A stretch of 64,000 nt of DNA from Pseudomonas mosselii (GTDB taxonomy: Bacteria; Pseudomonadota; Gammaproteobacteria; Pseudomonadales; Pseudomonadaceae), in contig NZ_CP081966.1 in NCBI RefSeq assembly GCF_019823065.1, positions 2,697,501-2,761,500 on the forward strand, written 5' to 3'. The stretch's first letter is position 1. The number at the start of each line of letters is the position of its first letter. The position numbers and the translations under genes are program-made. Below the pieces are notes generated by a model. The model saw only the letters and a list, made by a program, of their open reading frames with translations, was not told where the DNA came from and ran no database searches. Of the stretch, positions 8,642 through 17,301 are shown in pieces.

Positions 8642-9778
8642 TCATCGATTCTGGTCGGGGTTCCATTGGCTGTAGCTGTGCCCGCGCAGGAACTGCCACA
8701 GGCCCACGCTCATGCCGGCGAGGGTGACCAGCACGAAGGCGGCCAGGCGGAACGGGCGTGGCAACCGGCGGCGGGCGTCGAGCAGGCCGGCGATGGCGGC
8801 GGCATAGCCGAGCAGCTGCAGGGCCAGGGTCAGGCGGTAGAAACCGGGTTCGATGGCCAGCCACAGGTTGGCCAAGAGCAGCGGCAACAGCAGTACCGGG
8901 GCCAGGCGGCGGACCAGCTTGTGGCTGATCAGCGCGATGGCGTACAGGCCGTGGCGAGCCGGATTGAGCAGTTCGCGGCGCGCGGCCAGGCTCAACAGGC
9001 CACCGACGGTGACCCGCTGGCGGCGACGGAACTGCTTGTCGGCCTCGTCCACGCCCTGGTCCAGTACCACCGCCTCGGGCACGTAGACGATGCGCAACCC
9101 CGCGGCCGGGGCGCAGGTGCTGATGAAAAAGTCGTCGTTGACCTGCTTGGGAATCGGTTGATACAGCGTCCGGCGCAAGGCCAGCAGGGCACCGTCGGCC
9201 GAGACCATGCAGCCGGTGCGGTTCTCCACCTTGCGCACCCAGGCTTCGTAGTGGCGGTACAGGCTGTCGCCGATGCTCAGGCCCTTGCCCGGGTCGGGGA
9301 TGATCATGTGCCCGGCGGTACCGCCGACCTGCGCGTCGGCGAACGGCGCCAGCAGCAGGCCGAGGGTGTCGGTCGACCATTGGTTGTCGGCGTCGGTGAA
9401 CACCAGCAGGTCGCCCGTGCACACCTGCACCGCACTGTTCAGCGCTCCGGCCTTGCCCAGCCGCGGCAGGTCCAGCACCTGCACCCGTGAGTCGCCCAGG
9501 GCCCGGGCCAGCGCCACGGTGCGGTCGCTGGAGCCGTCGCTGGCCACCACTACCTGCAGTTCGGCGGCCGGGTAGTCCTGGCCGAGCACGCTGGCGAGCT
9601 TGGCTTCGATATGCCGCTCTTCGTTGTGCGCGGCGATCACCACGCTCACCCGCTGCGCCGGCAACGGCGAATGCGTGCGCCGGGCGAAGAACGGCGCGGC
9701 CAGCGTCAGCAGCAACGGATAGCCGAACCAGGCATACAACGGCAGCAACAGGCATAGCCAGAAGATGAACTCAGCCAC
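8642..9778 (-). CDS. Membrane GT2 family glycosyltransferase
   Basis: A 378-residue protein: an N-terminal helix (FWLCLLLPLYAWFGYPLLLTL), a GT-A domain with VSVVIAAHNEE, VVASDGSSDRT, LLVFTDADNQW (the DxD metal site) and a QFRRRQRVTVGG segment matching the Q/RXXRW acceptor motif, then three or four C-terminal helices. This is the architecture of processive or membrane-bound GT2 enzymes. The GTG at 9778 is taken as start because a strong AAGGAGG lies 7 nt upstream and because longer versions read through the previous gene in the wrong frame. It overlaps the upstream GT2 gene by 8 nt. It adds one sugar to the lipid-linked repeat. Confidence 0.88.
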   Translation of the reverse strand: MAEFIFWLCLLLPLYAWFGYPLLLTLAAPFFARRTHSPLPAQRVSVVIAAHNEERHIEAKLASVLGQDYPAAELQVVVASDGSSDRTVALARALGDSRVQVLDLPRLGKAGALNSAVQVCTGDLLVFTDADNQWSTDTLGLLLAPFADAQVGGTAGHMIIPDPGKGLSIGDSLYRHYEAWVRKVENRTGCMVSADGALLALRRTLYQPIPKQVNDDFFISTCAPAAGLRIVYVPEAVVLDQGVDEADKQFRRRQRVTVGGLLSLAARRELLNPARHGLYAIALISHKLVRRLAPVLLLPLLLANLWLAIEPGFYRLTLALQLLGYAAAIAGLLDARRRLPRPFRLAAFVLVTLAGMSVGLWQFLRGHSYSQWNPDQNR

Positions 9779-10736
9779 GGGCGGGCCTCCTTGCGGTGCG
9801 GTTGAACAGGCTGAGGATGAACGCCGCGCCGGCCAGGTGCAGGCGCAGCCAGTGCAAGCCCCAGAGTTGCAAGGTGAGCAGCGGGTCATGGTGCCGGCGG
9901 CTCTGGCGCAGGCTCAGGAACAGCGCGGGCAGTGCGCTGACCAGCAGGAAGAACAGGGCCACATGGGGGAAACCGTCGAGCAGGGCCGACAGGGCTATGG
10001 CATCCAGTACCCAGGCCCCCACCGAAAGCAGCGGGAAGCGCAGCAGGCGCAGGCTGACGCCATGGCTGCGCAGCAGTTGCAGGTGGCTGCCCTGGCGCCA
10101 CATTTCCTTGCCCAGCCATTCACGCCAGTTGGCCTCGTAGCCCCAGTGCAGCACCGCGGGCTGGCGCAGTACGCGCAGGCGCGCGCCGGATTCATGCAGG
10201 CGCAGGGTGAAATCCTTGTCTTCGCCAGTGCGCAGGCGCTCGTCGAAACCGCCGACCTGGTCGAACCAGCTGCGGCGCATCAGCAGGTTGGGGGTGGGCA
10301 GCCAGGTGCAGTCCTGCACCGTCTGCCCGGTGCGCAGGGTACGCCGTTGCCAGGCCTGGGCGAACCACGGGGCTTGGCGCGGGGTGTCGCAGTCCAGGGC
10401 GAAGACATCGCCTTCGCCGCGGCGCTGCAGGTCCAGCAGCAGGTCGAGCCAGTGCTCGGGCACCTCGATGTCGGCGTCGAGGAAGGCCAGCCATTCGCCG
10501 TGGCTGGCGGCTACGCCGGCGTTGCGCAGGGCGCCGATGGCCACACCGGGCAGGCTCAGCACCTGGGCACCGTGCTCGCGGGCGATCCGCGGGCCGTCGT
10601 CACTGGAGCCGTTGTCCACCACGATCAGCTCGCAGGCCAGGCCCGCCGCGCTGGCCGAGCGCCGGGCGGCATCCAGGGTGCGGCCGATATGGCGGGCCTC
10701 GTTGAACATCGGGATGACGATGCTCACCCGGCTCAT
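9771..10736 (-). CDS. GT2 family glycosyltransferase
   Basis: A 321-residue protein beginning MSRVSIVIPMFNEARHIG, with VVDNGSSDDGP and the DxD site in WLAFLDADIEVP, the standard GT-A nucleotide-sugar-binding core. RRSWFDQVGGFDERLRTGED is the acceptor-side motif. One or two C-terminal hydrophobic helices probably hold it at the inner membrane. The start codon overlaps the wzy stop by 4 nt. It transfers one sugar of the exopolysaccharide repeat; donor and linkage are not predictable. Confidence 0.88.
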   Translation of the reverse strand: MSRVSIVIPMFNEARHIGRTLDAARRSASAAGLACELIVVDNGSSDDGPRIAREHGAQVLSLPGVAIGALRNAGVAASHGEWLAFLDADIEVPEHWLDLLLDLQRRGEGDVFALDCDTPRQAPWFAQAWQRRTLRTGQTVQDCTWLPTPNLLMRRSWFDQVGGFDERLRTGEDKDFTLRLHESGARLRVLRQPAVLHWGYEANWREWLGKEMWRQGSHLQLLRSHGVSLRLLRFPLLSVGAWVLDAIALSALLDGFPHVALFFLLVSALPALFLSLRQSRRHHDPLLTLQLWGLHWLRLHLAGAAFILSLFNRTARRPARG

Positions 10737-12103
10737 CGGGCCACCTCCACCGGCTGTTGTTCACGGGCCTGGCCCAGCAGCACGCTGGACAGCGCCAACA
10801 TCAGCCACAGGTACTTGTGGCTGGGGGCGCTGAGGAACATCAGGAACAGGCCGATGGCCAGCATGCTCATGGTCAGGTGGGTCATCAGGTCGGCGCGGTC
10901 TGGGTCGCCGGCGGCGCGGAAGGCGGCGCGGGCCCGCCAGAAGTTGCGCAAGGCCAGGGCGATCATGCCGACGAACAGCAGGCCCGCCGGCAGGCCGACC
11001 TCGCTGAACAGCTCCAGGTAGGTGTTGTGGGCGCGGCGGTAGAGGTCGGTGGTCTTGCTGTTGACCGGGGCGAAGGCCTTGGAGAAGCCGGTGTCGGCGT
11101 AATGCAGCGGGAAGGTGCCGGGCCCGGTGCCGAGCAGCGGGCTGTGGCTGATCATTTCCTTGCCCACCACCAGGTAGGAGGCGCGCCGACCCAGCGATTC
11201 GTCCTGGTGCGCGTTGACCCCCGACTTGAGCAGCATCAGCGACTGAATGCGGTCGGCGTAGCCTGCCGGCATCAGTGCCACGCCCAGGGGCAGGACGATG
11301 GCCAGGCCGAGCATGGCGAAGCCCAGGTGGCGCGGACGGATGCAGGTCAGTTGTTCACGGTAGTTGTACAGCATCATGCCCAGGCTGATCAGCAGCACCA
11401 CCAGCCCCGAGCGCGATTCGGTCTTGGTCATGCCCACCAGCAGCAACAGGCAGCAGCCGGCCCAGAACAGCTTGACCGGGATCTGCCGGGCCTTGATCGC
11501 CAGCCACAACCCCAGCGGCATGGCGATGGTGATCAGCAGGGCGAAGGCGTTGGGATCGAGCATGGCCGAGGCGCGGCCCTGCTCCTGGTACTTGGTGGAG
11601 AAGATCGCGAACAGGCAGGTCACGCACACGCTGACGGTGATCAGCCGGGCCAGCATCGGCAGGTTGAGGTCGCGGCCGACCAGCAGGGTGATGACGAACA
11701 CCACCAGGCCCACCAGCAGCTCGCGCAGGTGTCCGCCCGACAGGGCCAGGTCGTCGCTGGTCCACAGGCTCAGCAGGTACAGGGCCATGAACGGCAGCAG
11801 CAGGCGCCACTGGTTGCTGCGCAGGCGCTCGCCGGGCAACTGGCGCACCGCCAGTTGCAGGCTGAGGATCAGCACCAGGCCGATGCCCACCAGCTTGGCG
11901 CCGGACACCAGGCCGTCCTTGAGCAGGCCCTCCAGCGGCACCAGGGTGGCGATCACCAGCAGGCCCCAGGCGGGCTTGCGGTACAGCACCAGCACGCCGG
12001 CCAGGCCGATCACGCCGCCGGGGGCCAGGAACGGGTAGGGGCTGGCCAGCAGCCCCAGGCTCAGCAGGGCCACCAGGGCCACCAGCGACAGGGGAATGAT
12101 CAT
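10733..12103 (-). CDS. Wzy-type O-antigen polymerase/ligase-like membrane protein
   Basis: A 456-residue protein with at least ten hydrophobic helices and a large hydrophilic loop at about residues 290–370, containing LLGTGPGTFPLHYADTG and RRAHNTYLELFSEVG. The H-N-x-x-L-E/Y-x-x-x-E-x-G pattern is characteristic of the Wzy_C/O-antigen ligase family. The start at 12103 is used because it gives a hydrophobic first helix and an ATGA overlap with the GT4 stop; sequence further upstream is another frame of the GT4 gene. It should polymerise repeat units in the periplasm. Confidence 0.88.
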   Translation of the reverse strand: MIIPLSLVALVALLSLGLLASPYPFLAPGGVIGLAGVLVLYRKPAWGLLVIATLVPLEGLLKDGLVSGAKLVGIGLVLILSLQLAVRQLPGERLRSNQWRLLLPFMALYLLSLWTSDDLALSGGHLRELLVGLVVFVITLLVGRDLNLPMLARLITVSVCVTCLFAIFSTKYQEQGRASAMLDPNAFALLITIAMPLGLWLAIKARQIPVKLFWAGCCLLLLVGMTKTESRSGLVVLLISLGMMLYNYREQLTCIRPRHLGFAMLGLAIVLPLGVALMPAGYADRIQSLMLLKSGVNAHQDESLGRRASYLVVGKEMISHSPLLGTGPGTFPLHYADTGFSKAFAPVNSKTTDLYRRAHNTYLELFSEVGLPAGLLFVGMIALALRNFWRARAAFRAAGDPDRADLMTHLTMSMLAIGLFLMFLSAPSHKYLWLMLALSSVLLGQAREQQPVEVAR

Positions 12104-13296
12104 GCGACAACCTCCTCGGCCGTGCCCCGGTACACCAGGGCCCAGCGTTGTGCCAGGGTCGGCAGGTGGTAGCGTTCGCGTTGCGTGCGGCGGGCGCCGG
12201 CGACCAGCTCGGTGGCCTGCGCAGGATCCTGCAGCAGGGCCTCGAGGTGCGCGCCGAGCTCGGTGCTGGCCATGGGCGCGGCCAGCAGGCCGTTGCGACC
12301 GTGCTCGATGACATCGGGGATGCCGCCGACGCCGAAGGCCACCACCGGCACGCCATCCTGCATGGCCTCGAGCAGGATCATCGGCGTGCCTTCGGTGCGC
12401 GAGCTGATGACCAGGGCGTCCAGGCGCTTCATCCAGGCGCGCATGTCGCGCTGGAAGCCCGGCAGGGTGATGCGCGCGGTGAGGCCGGCGGCGTCGATGC
12501 GGGCCTGCAGGGTGTCGCGCTCGGGGCCTTCGCCGAGCATCACGGCATGGACCTGTGGGTGGCGCTGGCACACCGGGATCAGAGTGTCGAGGAACAGGTC
12601 GGGGCCTTTTTCGCTCGACAGGCGGCCGACATAGGCGGCGAGCCAGGGTTTTCTATCGCCTTGGCGAGGAGCAGACGTGGGAGCAGGCTTGCCCCGCGAT
12701 TCACTGTTGTGTTCGGCATCGCCATCGCGGGGCAAGCCCGCTCCCACGCCTGCGGTCAGGTCAACCTCCTGGTGCTCGGGCAACCCGTTGGGAATCACCC
12801 GCAACTTGGCCTCGGGTACGCCGGCATCGCGATGGATGCGGGCGATGCTCTCGGCCACGCACACCACCGTGTCCACCGTCGGCGTGCGGCACAGTTGCAG
12901 GCTTAGCCAGGTATAGAAGCGCTGCTTGCGGCTGCGCGGGGTGAAACCATGCTGGGTACTGACCATCGGCAGGCGCCACAGGGTGGCGCCGATCCAGCCG
13001 AACAGCTGGCCCTTGAAGTTGTGGCTGTTCACCAACGGACGTTGCCCGCGCTGCGCGCCGAGTACCTTGAGCACCGCCCCCAGCCCCTGGCAGGTGTCGC
13101 ACTCGACACCGGCTTCGCGAAAGCGCGCCACCAGCTCTGCCGGGGCATCGAGAAACAGCACCCGATGCTGGCCGGGAGTGGCCTGGCAGTGGTCCAGGAG
13201 CATGCGCTCGGCGCCGTAGAATCCGCCACTGCCGAGCAGGTGCAGGATCGGCCGGCCGGCGTGCAGCGCGGCGTTCAATTGCGCACCCAGTGCCAC
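12100..13296 (-). CDS. GT4 family glycosyltransferase carrying an in-frame REP-encoded insert
   Basis: A 398-residue GT-B enzyme. The N-terminal domain starts with PILHLLGSGGFYGAERMLLD; the C-terminal domain has YVGRLSSEKGPDLFLD, VISSRTEGTPMILLEAMQDG and VVAFGVGGIPDVIEHG, including the E-x7-E signature. The start is a GTG. Residues about 183–207, between IPNGLPEHQEVDLT and the second Rossmann domain, are encoded by a REP pair at 12676–12748 read in frame, giving a Gly/Pro/Ser-rich stretch unlike the family. The insert falls in the interdomain linker, so activity may survive. It overlaps the wzz gene by 22 nt and wzy by 4 nt. Confidence 0.9.
   Translation of the reverse strand: MALGAQLNAALHAGRPILHLLGSGGFYGAERMLLDHCQATPGQHRVLFLDAPAELVARFREAGVECDTCQGLGAVLKVLGAQRGQRPLVNSHNFKGQLFGWIGATLWRLPMVSTQHGFTPRSRKQRFYTWLSLQLCRTPTVDTVVCVAESIARIHRDAGVPEAKLRVIPNGLPEHQEVDLTAGVGAGLPRDGDAEHNSESRGKPAPTSAPRQGDRKPWLAAYVGRLSSEKGPDLFLDTLIPVCQRHPQVHAVMLGEGPERDTLQARIDAAGLTARITLPGFQRDMRAWMKRLDALVISSRTEGTPMILLEAMQDGVPVVAFGVGGIPDVIEHGRNGLLAAPMASTELGAHLEALLQDPAQATELVAGARRTQRERYHLPTLAQRWALVYRGTAEEVVA
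12676..12748. repeat. REP pair (BIME) inside the GT4 coding sequence
   Basis: Two 25-nt arms, 12676–12700 and 12724–12748, are inverted copies of each other with 24 of 25 positions matching, separated by 23 nt. The arm contains GGCTTGCCCCGCGAT, the core of P. putida REP elements. The element has no stop codon in the host gene's frame and is translated as part of the glycosyltransferase. Confidence 0.9.
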
Positions 13297-14849
13297 AGGC
13301 GTGGCAGCGACCAGCTTTTGTGCGGGTTGGGCAGCGCCGGGGCCTGGTCGTTGATCACCAGCAGCACCGGCAGGCCCAGCTCGTGGCTGATCTGCGCCGG
13401 ATGCTTGAAGCGGTGGTCGAAGAACTCCCTGACGTAGACCACGGCGATCGCCAGCAGCAGGCCGGTGATCAGGCCGAACGGAATGATCAGGCCAGGTTTC
13501 GGGAAGCTTGCCGCGGTAGGTTCATAGGGGGCGCTGAGGATCCGCGCGTTGGACTGGCTGCCGTCGAGCAGGCCCTGGCCACGGCTTTCCTCGTAACGCT
13601 GGGCGTAGGTGGAGAAGGCCTTGTGCAGGGCATCGATCTCGGTATCCAGCTGGCGGGTCTTGCTCTGGGTCTCGCGCAGCTGGAGGATGCGCTTGCTGTA
13701 GTCGGCGATGCGCTGGGTCTTCTGCTCGATCACCTGCTGGGTCACCGCCAGGTCCTGCTGGCGCTCACGGATGCGGTTCTCGACGATCTTGAGGAACTGC
13801 GCGCGCAACTGGGCGATCTGCTGGCGGGCCATGACCATCTGGTCGGAGCCCGGCTGGAACACCGTGGCGTCGCCGTTGTAGCGGGCCAACTGAGTGGTCA
13901 GTTGCTCACCGAGTTGCTTGATCTCGCGGTCCTCGAAGGCGATGTTGTCGACCGTGGTGGTGAAGGTGTAGGGGAAGGCGTAGTCGGCCATCTTCGCCTT
14001 GTTGGCCGCGGCCAGGCTGCTTTGCAGGTAGTCGAGCCACTTCTGGTTCTGCAACTGGCGGTCACGTTGCAGGTTGAGCGCCTGCTCCTCGGTGTTGATG
14101 GCATTGAGGCGGAAGGTGATCTCTTCCTTGGGGTCCGACGAGCCGATGGCGGTCAGCAGCCCCAGGCGCTGGCTTTCCAGGTCGCCCAGCCGTGCCTGGT
14201 AGTGCAGTTTCTTCTGCTCGTAGAACGCTTCGGGCAATTCGTTGGACTGCAGGTCCTGGCGGTTGGTCAGGAAGTTTTCCAGCAGGCGGCTGACGAACAG
14301 CGTGCCCAGCTTCGGATCGTTGGCGCCGTAGGTGATGGAGATCACGTTGGAGCCGGGCAGGGTCTCGACCTTGAGGTCCTTGACCGCCTGGTCGGTGAGG
14401 GTGTCGAGCTGGGTGTCGCGGTCATCGGCGACGGTGTTGCCGAACAGCCGGTGCAGCGGGTCGAGCACCGCGTGGCGCAGCGGGTCGAGCACGGTACGGC
14501 GCAGCAGGCCGGGCTCGTCCGGGTAATGGCCTTCCTTGCGCAGCTCGCCGATGGTCTGGCGGATCAGGGTCGGCGAGCGCAGGATGTTGCTCTCGGTCTC
14601 CATGTCGGCCAGCGACGGCGGGATGAACTGATCGGCCTGCTGGCTGAGCGCCGAGGTGGTGTCGCTCTGCGAAAGCTTCTTGGACTGCACGATGACTTCG
14701 GCGGTGATGTCGTAGCTCTGCTTGAGCACCAGCGGCAACAGCACGGCGATCACCGCGAACACCAGGAACACCCGTTTCACCAACTGGCGGTTGGCAAAGA
14801 AGATGCGGAAGAACTCATGCACATAGTTTTCTTTGGGTTGCGTGGTCAT
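13275..14849 (-). CDS. Wzz/GumC-type chain-length determinant without kinase domain
   Basis: A 524-residue inner-membrane protein. It has a transmembrane helix at about residues 27–45 (VFLVFAVIAVLLPLVL), a long periplasmic coiled-coil region of about 400 residues with the 'PGSNVISITYGANDPKLGTLFVSRLLENF' type segment seen in EPS Wzz proteins, and a second helix at about 455–475 (PFGLITGLLLAIAVVYV). A short cytoplasmic tail ends PRLWHWVRN with no Walker motifs. The ATPase/kinase half is encoded separately three genes upstream in the operon order. It controls polymer length and contacts Wza. Confidence 0.9.
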   Translation of the reverse strand: MTTQPKENYVHEFFRIFFANRQLVKRVFLVFAVIAVLLPLVLKQSYDITAEVIVQSKKLSQSDTTSALSQQADQFIPPSLADMETESNILRSPTLIRQTIGELRKEGHYPDEPGLLRRTVLDPLRHAVLDPLHRLFGNTVADDRDTQLDTLTDQAVKDLKVETLPGSNVISITYGANDPKLGTLFVSRLLENFLTNRQDLQSNELPEAFYEQKKLHYQARLGDLESQRLGLLTAIGSSDPKEEITFRLNAINTEEQALNLQRDRQLQNQKWLDYLQSSLAAANKAKMADYAFPYTFTTTVDNIAFEDREIKQLGEQLTTQLARYNGDATVFQPGSDQMVMARQQIAQLRAQFLKIVENRIRERQQDLAVTQQVIEQKTQRIADYSKRILQLRETQSKTRQLDTEIDALHKAFSTYAQRYEESRGQGLLDGSQSNARILSAPYEPTAASFPKPGLIIPFGLITGLLLAIAVVYVREFFDHRFKHPAQISHELGLPVLLVINDQAPALPNPHKSWSLPRLWHWVRN

Positions 14850-14863
14850 GGTCCGTCCCCCGG

Positions 14864-15892
14864 TCAGTCGTTGCTTTCTTTGTTGTCGACGCGGTAGCTG
14901 AAGCTGAAACCGAAGCCCTGGAACAGCACCACGTCGGCCAGTTGCCGGGACAGCTCGGCGGCGCTGGCCAGCTTGGTCTTGGGCACGTAGAGCATGTCCT
15001 CTGGCTGCAGGTAGGCGAGCTTCTGGCTGCCGCCGGACAGCGCCTGGTCGACGTCGTAGTTGACCGCGTGCACGGTGTTGCCTTCACGGCGCATGATCAC
15101 CACCGAACCGAGCTTGGCCTTGAGGGTCGGGCCGCGGGCCAGGGTCAGGGCCTCGAGCACCGATACCGGGCGGCGGATCTGGAAGGCGCCGGGTTGGCCG
15201 ACTTCACCGAGTACGTAGATCTCGTTGGCGGCGGTGGACTTGAGCAGTACGTCCACGCTCATGCGCCCGGGCAGTGTGGCGTAGCGCTCGTTGAGGTAGT
15301 CACGCAGCTGGTTGACGGTCATGCCCTGCAGCGGCACCGAGCCAATTTCCGGGAAAGTGGCGCGGCCGTCGTTGCCCACGGTGATGTCGCGGCTCATGCC
15401 GGTGCCGGGGTGGTTGAGGGCGTTCTTCAGGTTGACCTCGTCGGTCATCGGGCTGATCACCCGCACGGTGACCTGGTCACGGTTGGGCTTGAACACCCGC
15501 TTGTCCTGATAGGCCTGGCGGATGGCGCTCTCGGCCTCGCCGGGGGTCATGCCCTCGACGCGCACCGCGGCGTTGGTGCTGGGCAGGGTGATGGTGCCGT
15601 CAGGCTGCACCAGTTGGTTGCCGTTCAGACCGCTGGCGGCCATGAAGTTGAGGTCCAGGGTGTCACCGGACTGGATGCGGTAGACCCCGGCCGAGCGGTT
15701 GCTGACATGGAAGATCACCTCCAGCACGTCCTGCGGACGCAATACCTGTTCGCGGCGGGCGACCTCGGTGGCCTGGCTCTCGGCCGGTGGCGCGGTGAGG
15801 ATCTGCACCGGCATCTGGCGGTCTTCCTGGCTGGCGCAGCCGGCCAGGGCCAGCACGCACAGGGCTATCGATGGGTATCTCATGGCGTTCAT
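14864..15892 (-). CDS. Wza-like outer-membrane polysaccharide export lipoprotein
   Basis: A 342-residue protein with a lipoprotein signal and lipobox (VLALAGC near residue 19). It is followed by a polysaccharide-export domain (LRPQDVLEVIFHVSNRSAGVYRIQSGDTL) and SLBB-type repeats (GTGMSRDITVGNDGRATFPEIG; IYVLGEVGQPGAFQIRRPVSVLEAL). It should form the outer-membrane channel for polymer export. It lies 14 nt upstream of wzz and 13 nt downstream of the ATPase gene, and depends on both for function in this family. Confidence 0.92.
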   Translation of the reverse strand: MNAMRYPSIALCVLALAGCASQEDRQMPVQILTAPPAESQATEVARREQVLRPQDVLEVIFHVSNRSAGVYRIQSGDTLDLNFMAASGLNGNQLVQPDGTITLPSTNAAVRVEGMTPGEAESAIRQAYQDKRVFKPNRDQVTVRVISPMTDEVNLKNALNHPGTGMSRDITVGNDGRATFPEIGSVPLQGMTVNQLRDYLNERYATLPGRMSVDVLLKSTAANEIYVLGEVGQPGAFQIRRPVSVLEALTLARGPTLKAKLGSVVIMRREGNTVHAVNYDVDQALSGGSQKLAYLQPEDMLYVPKTKLASAAELSRQLADVVLFQGFGFSFSYRVDNKESND

Positions 15893-15905
15893 CCTGTGCG
15901 GCCTC

Positions 15906-16553
15906 TCAGAGATTTTCGTACAGCCACTTGGGCATGTAGTACTTGCGTTTGTTGAACACGCTGCCGATCAATCGCGCGCCGGCCTGGGTCAGGCGCTGGC
16001 TGGCCGCCTGGGCGACCTCCCAGCGGGTCTCCTCGGCGCATACCACCAGGATCACGCCGTCGACCAGGGTGCCGATTACCAGGCTGTCGGCACTGGCGTA
16101 GATGGCTTCGCCGTCGATCACCACGAAGCGGTACTGGTTGCTCAGCTGGTGCAGCAGTACGCGCAACTGCTCGTGGTCGAGGCGGTCGCGGCCGCGTTTC
16201 CAGGTGCCCACCGGCAGCACGTCGAACGGCTGGTCGGACAGGCGCACGATGCAGTCCTGGGCCAGCGGCGGGGTGTCCTGGTTGAACAGCAGGTCGCTGT
16301 AGCCGCGCAGCTTGCCCAGGCCCAGTTGCTGGCTGAGGCCGCCGGGGCTGAGGCTGGCGTCGATCAGCAGCACGTTGCCCGCGCTCATCAATGCCAGCTG
16401 GCTGGCGAAGGCCAGGGCGCTGGTGCTGGTGCCGCTGCCGGTGTTGGCCGCGGTCAGCAGCAGGGTGCGCTGGTCGAGGTCGAGCACGGTGGCGGTCAGG
16501 TTGGTCTCGCTTGGGGTAGCGATCGTCAGGCTTCTCGAGGATGAACCGTCCAT
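15906..16553 (-). CDS. CpsD/CapB-like chain-length ATPase with degenerate P-loop
   Basis: A 215-residue protein with the fold pattern of the MinD/CpsD bacterial tyrosine-kinase half: strand TLLLTAANTGSGTSTSALAFASQ (residues 31–53), Walker-A' like VLLIDASLSPGGLSQQLG and Walker-B like FVVIDGEAIYASADS. The expected P-loop G-x-G-K-[ST] reads NTGSGTST, so the lysine is absent. The C-terminus KRKYYMPKWLYENL holds three tyrosines but not the long Tyr-rich tail of true BY-kinases. Its place between the priming transferase and wza argues that it partners the Wzz protein. Whether it binds ATP is doubtful. Confidence 0.82.
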   Translation of the reverse strand: MDGSSSRSLTIATPSETNLTATVLDLDQRTLLLTAANTGSGTSTSALAFASQLALMSAGNVLLIDASLSPGGLSQQLGLGKLRGYSDLLFNQDTPPLAQDCIVRLSDQPFDVLPVGTWKRGRDRLDHEQLRVLLHQLSNQYRFVVIDGEAIYASADSLVIGTLVDGVILVVCAEETRWEVAQAASQRLTQAGARLIGSVFNKRKYYMPKWLYENL

Positions 16554-16554
16554 C

Positions 16555-17301
16555 TCAGCTTGCTCCGTGGCCAGTGAAGACTTTGAACGGGGTCTTGAGC
16601 AGGATCTTCAGGTCCAGCATCAGGCTCTGTTCGTTGATGTAGCTCAGGTCCAGCTCTACGCGTTGGTCGAAGTCGATGTTGCTGCGCCCGGAGATCTGCC
16701 ACAGGCCGGTCATGCCCGGGTAGATCGACAGCCGCGCCAGGTGGTTGTCGTGGTAGCGGTAGGCGTTGAATGACGTGGGGCGCGGGCCGACCAGGCGCAT
16801 GTCACCGGTGACCACGTTGATCAGGTTGGGCAGCTCGTCCAGGCTGCTGCGCCGCAGCCAGCCGCCCACCGAGGTGATGCGCGGGTCCTTGTCGATCTTG
16901 AAATCGATGGATTCGGCGCCGTGCTTGTTCAGGTGGCGCAGCGAGTCCTTGAGCGCCTCGGCGTTGGCCACCATGGTGCGGAACTTGTACATGCCGAAGG
17001 CGCGGCCACGGTAGCCGGTGCGTTTCTGCACGAAGAACACCGGACCCTTGCTGGATAGCTTGATCAGCAGCGCCAGCACCAGGAACACCGGCGACAGCAG
17101 CAGCAGCAGGGTCAGCGCGGCCAGGCACGACAGCACGCGGTTGGTGCGCGACAGCGTCCAGGGCCGGCCTCCGGCGCGACCGGTGATCCAGCCACGACCC
17201 TGCATGTGGATGGCGGCATCGATGCGCTGGCGGTGCGCCGGATCCATGCGTTTGTCCTGATACAGCGCCTGCAGTTGCGCGCTCTTGGGTTGCCCTGTCA
17301 T
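16555..17301 (-). CDS. Priming undecaprenyl-phosphate sugar-phosphate transferase (WcaJ/EpsE type)
   Basis: A 248-residue protein with one hydrophobic hairpin (VLSCLAALTLLLLLSPVFLVLALLIKL) followed by the catalytic block of the bacterial sugar-transferase family: GPVFFVQKRTGYRGRAFGMYKFRTM, SLDELPNLINVVTGDMRLVGPRP and PGMTGLWQISGRSNIDFDQRVELDLSYI. It starts polymer synthesis by moving a sugar-1-phosphate onto undecaprenyl phosphate at the inner membrane. The short N-terminus, lacking the four-helix bundle, is the small monotopic form. The start overlaps the epimerase stop by 4 nt. Confidence 0.93.
   Translation of the reverse strand: MTGQPKSAQLQALYQDKRMDPAHRQRIDAAIHMQGRGWITGRAGGRPWTLSRTNRVLSCLAALTLLLLLSPVFLVLALLIKLSSKGPVFFVQKRTGYRGRAFGMYKFRTMVANAEALKDSLRHLNKHGAESIDFKIDKDPRITSVGGWLRRSSLDELPNLINVVTGDMRLVGPRPTSFNAYRYHDNHLARLSIYPGMTGLWQISGRSNIDFDQRVELDLSYINEQSLMLDLKILLKTPFKVFTGHGAS

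Noticed and set aside
13290..14897. Long plus-strand frame opposite wzz
   Set aside because: Antisense shadow of the chain-length gene; no recognisable domain or ribosome site.
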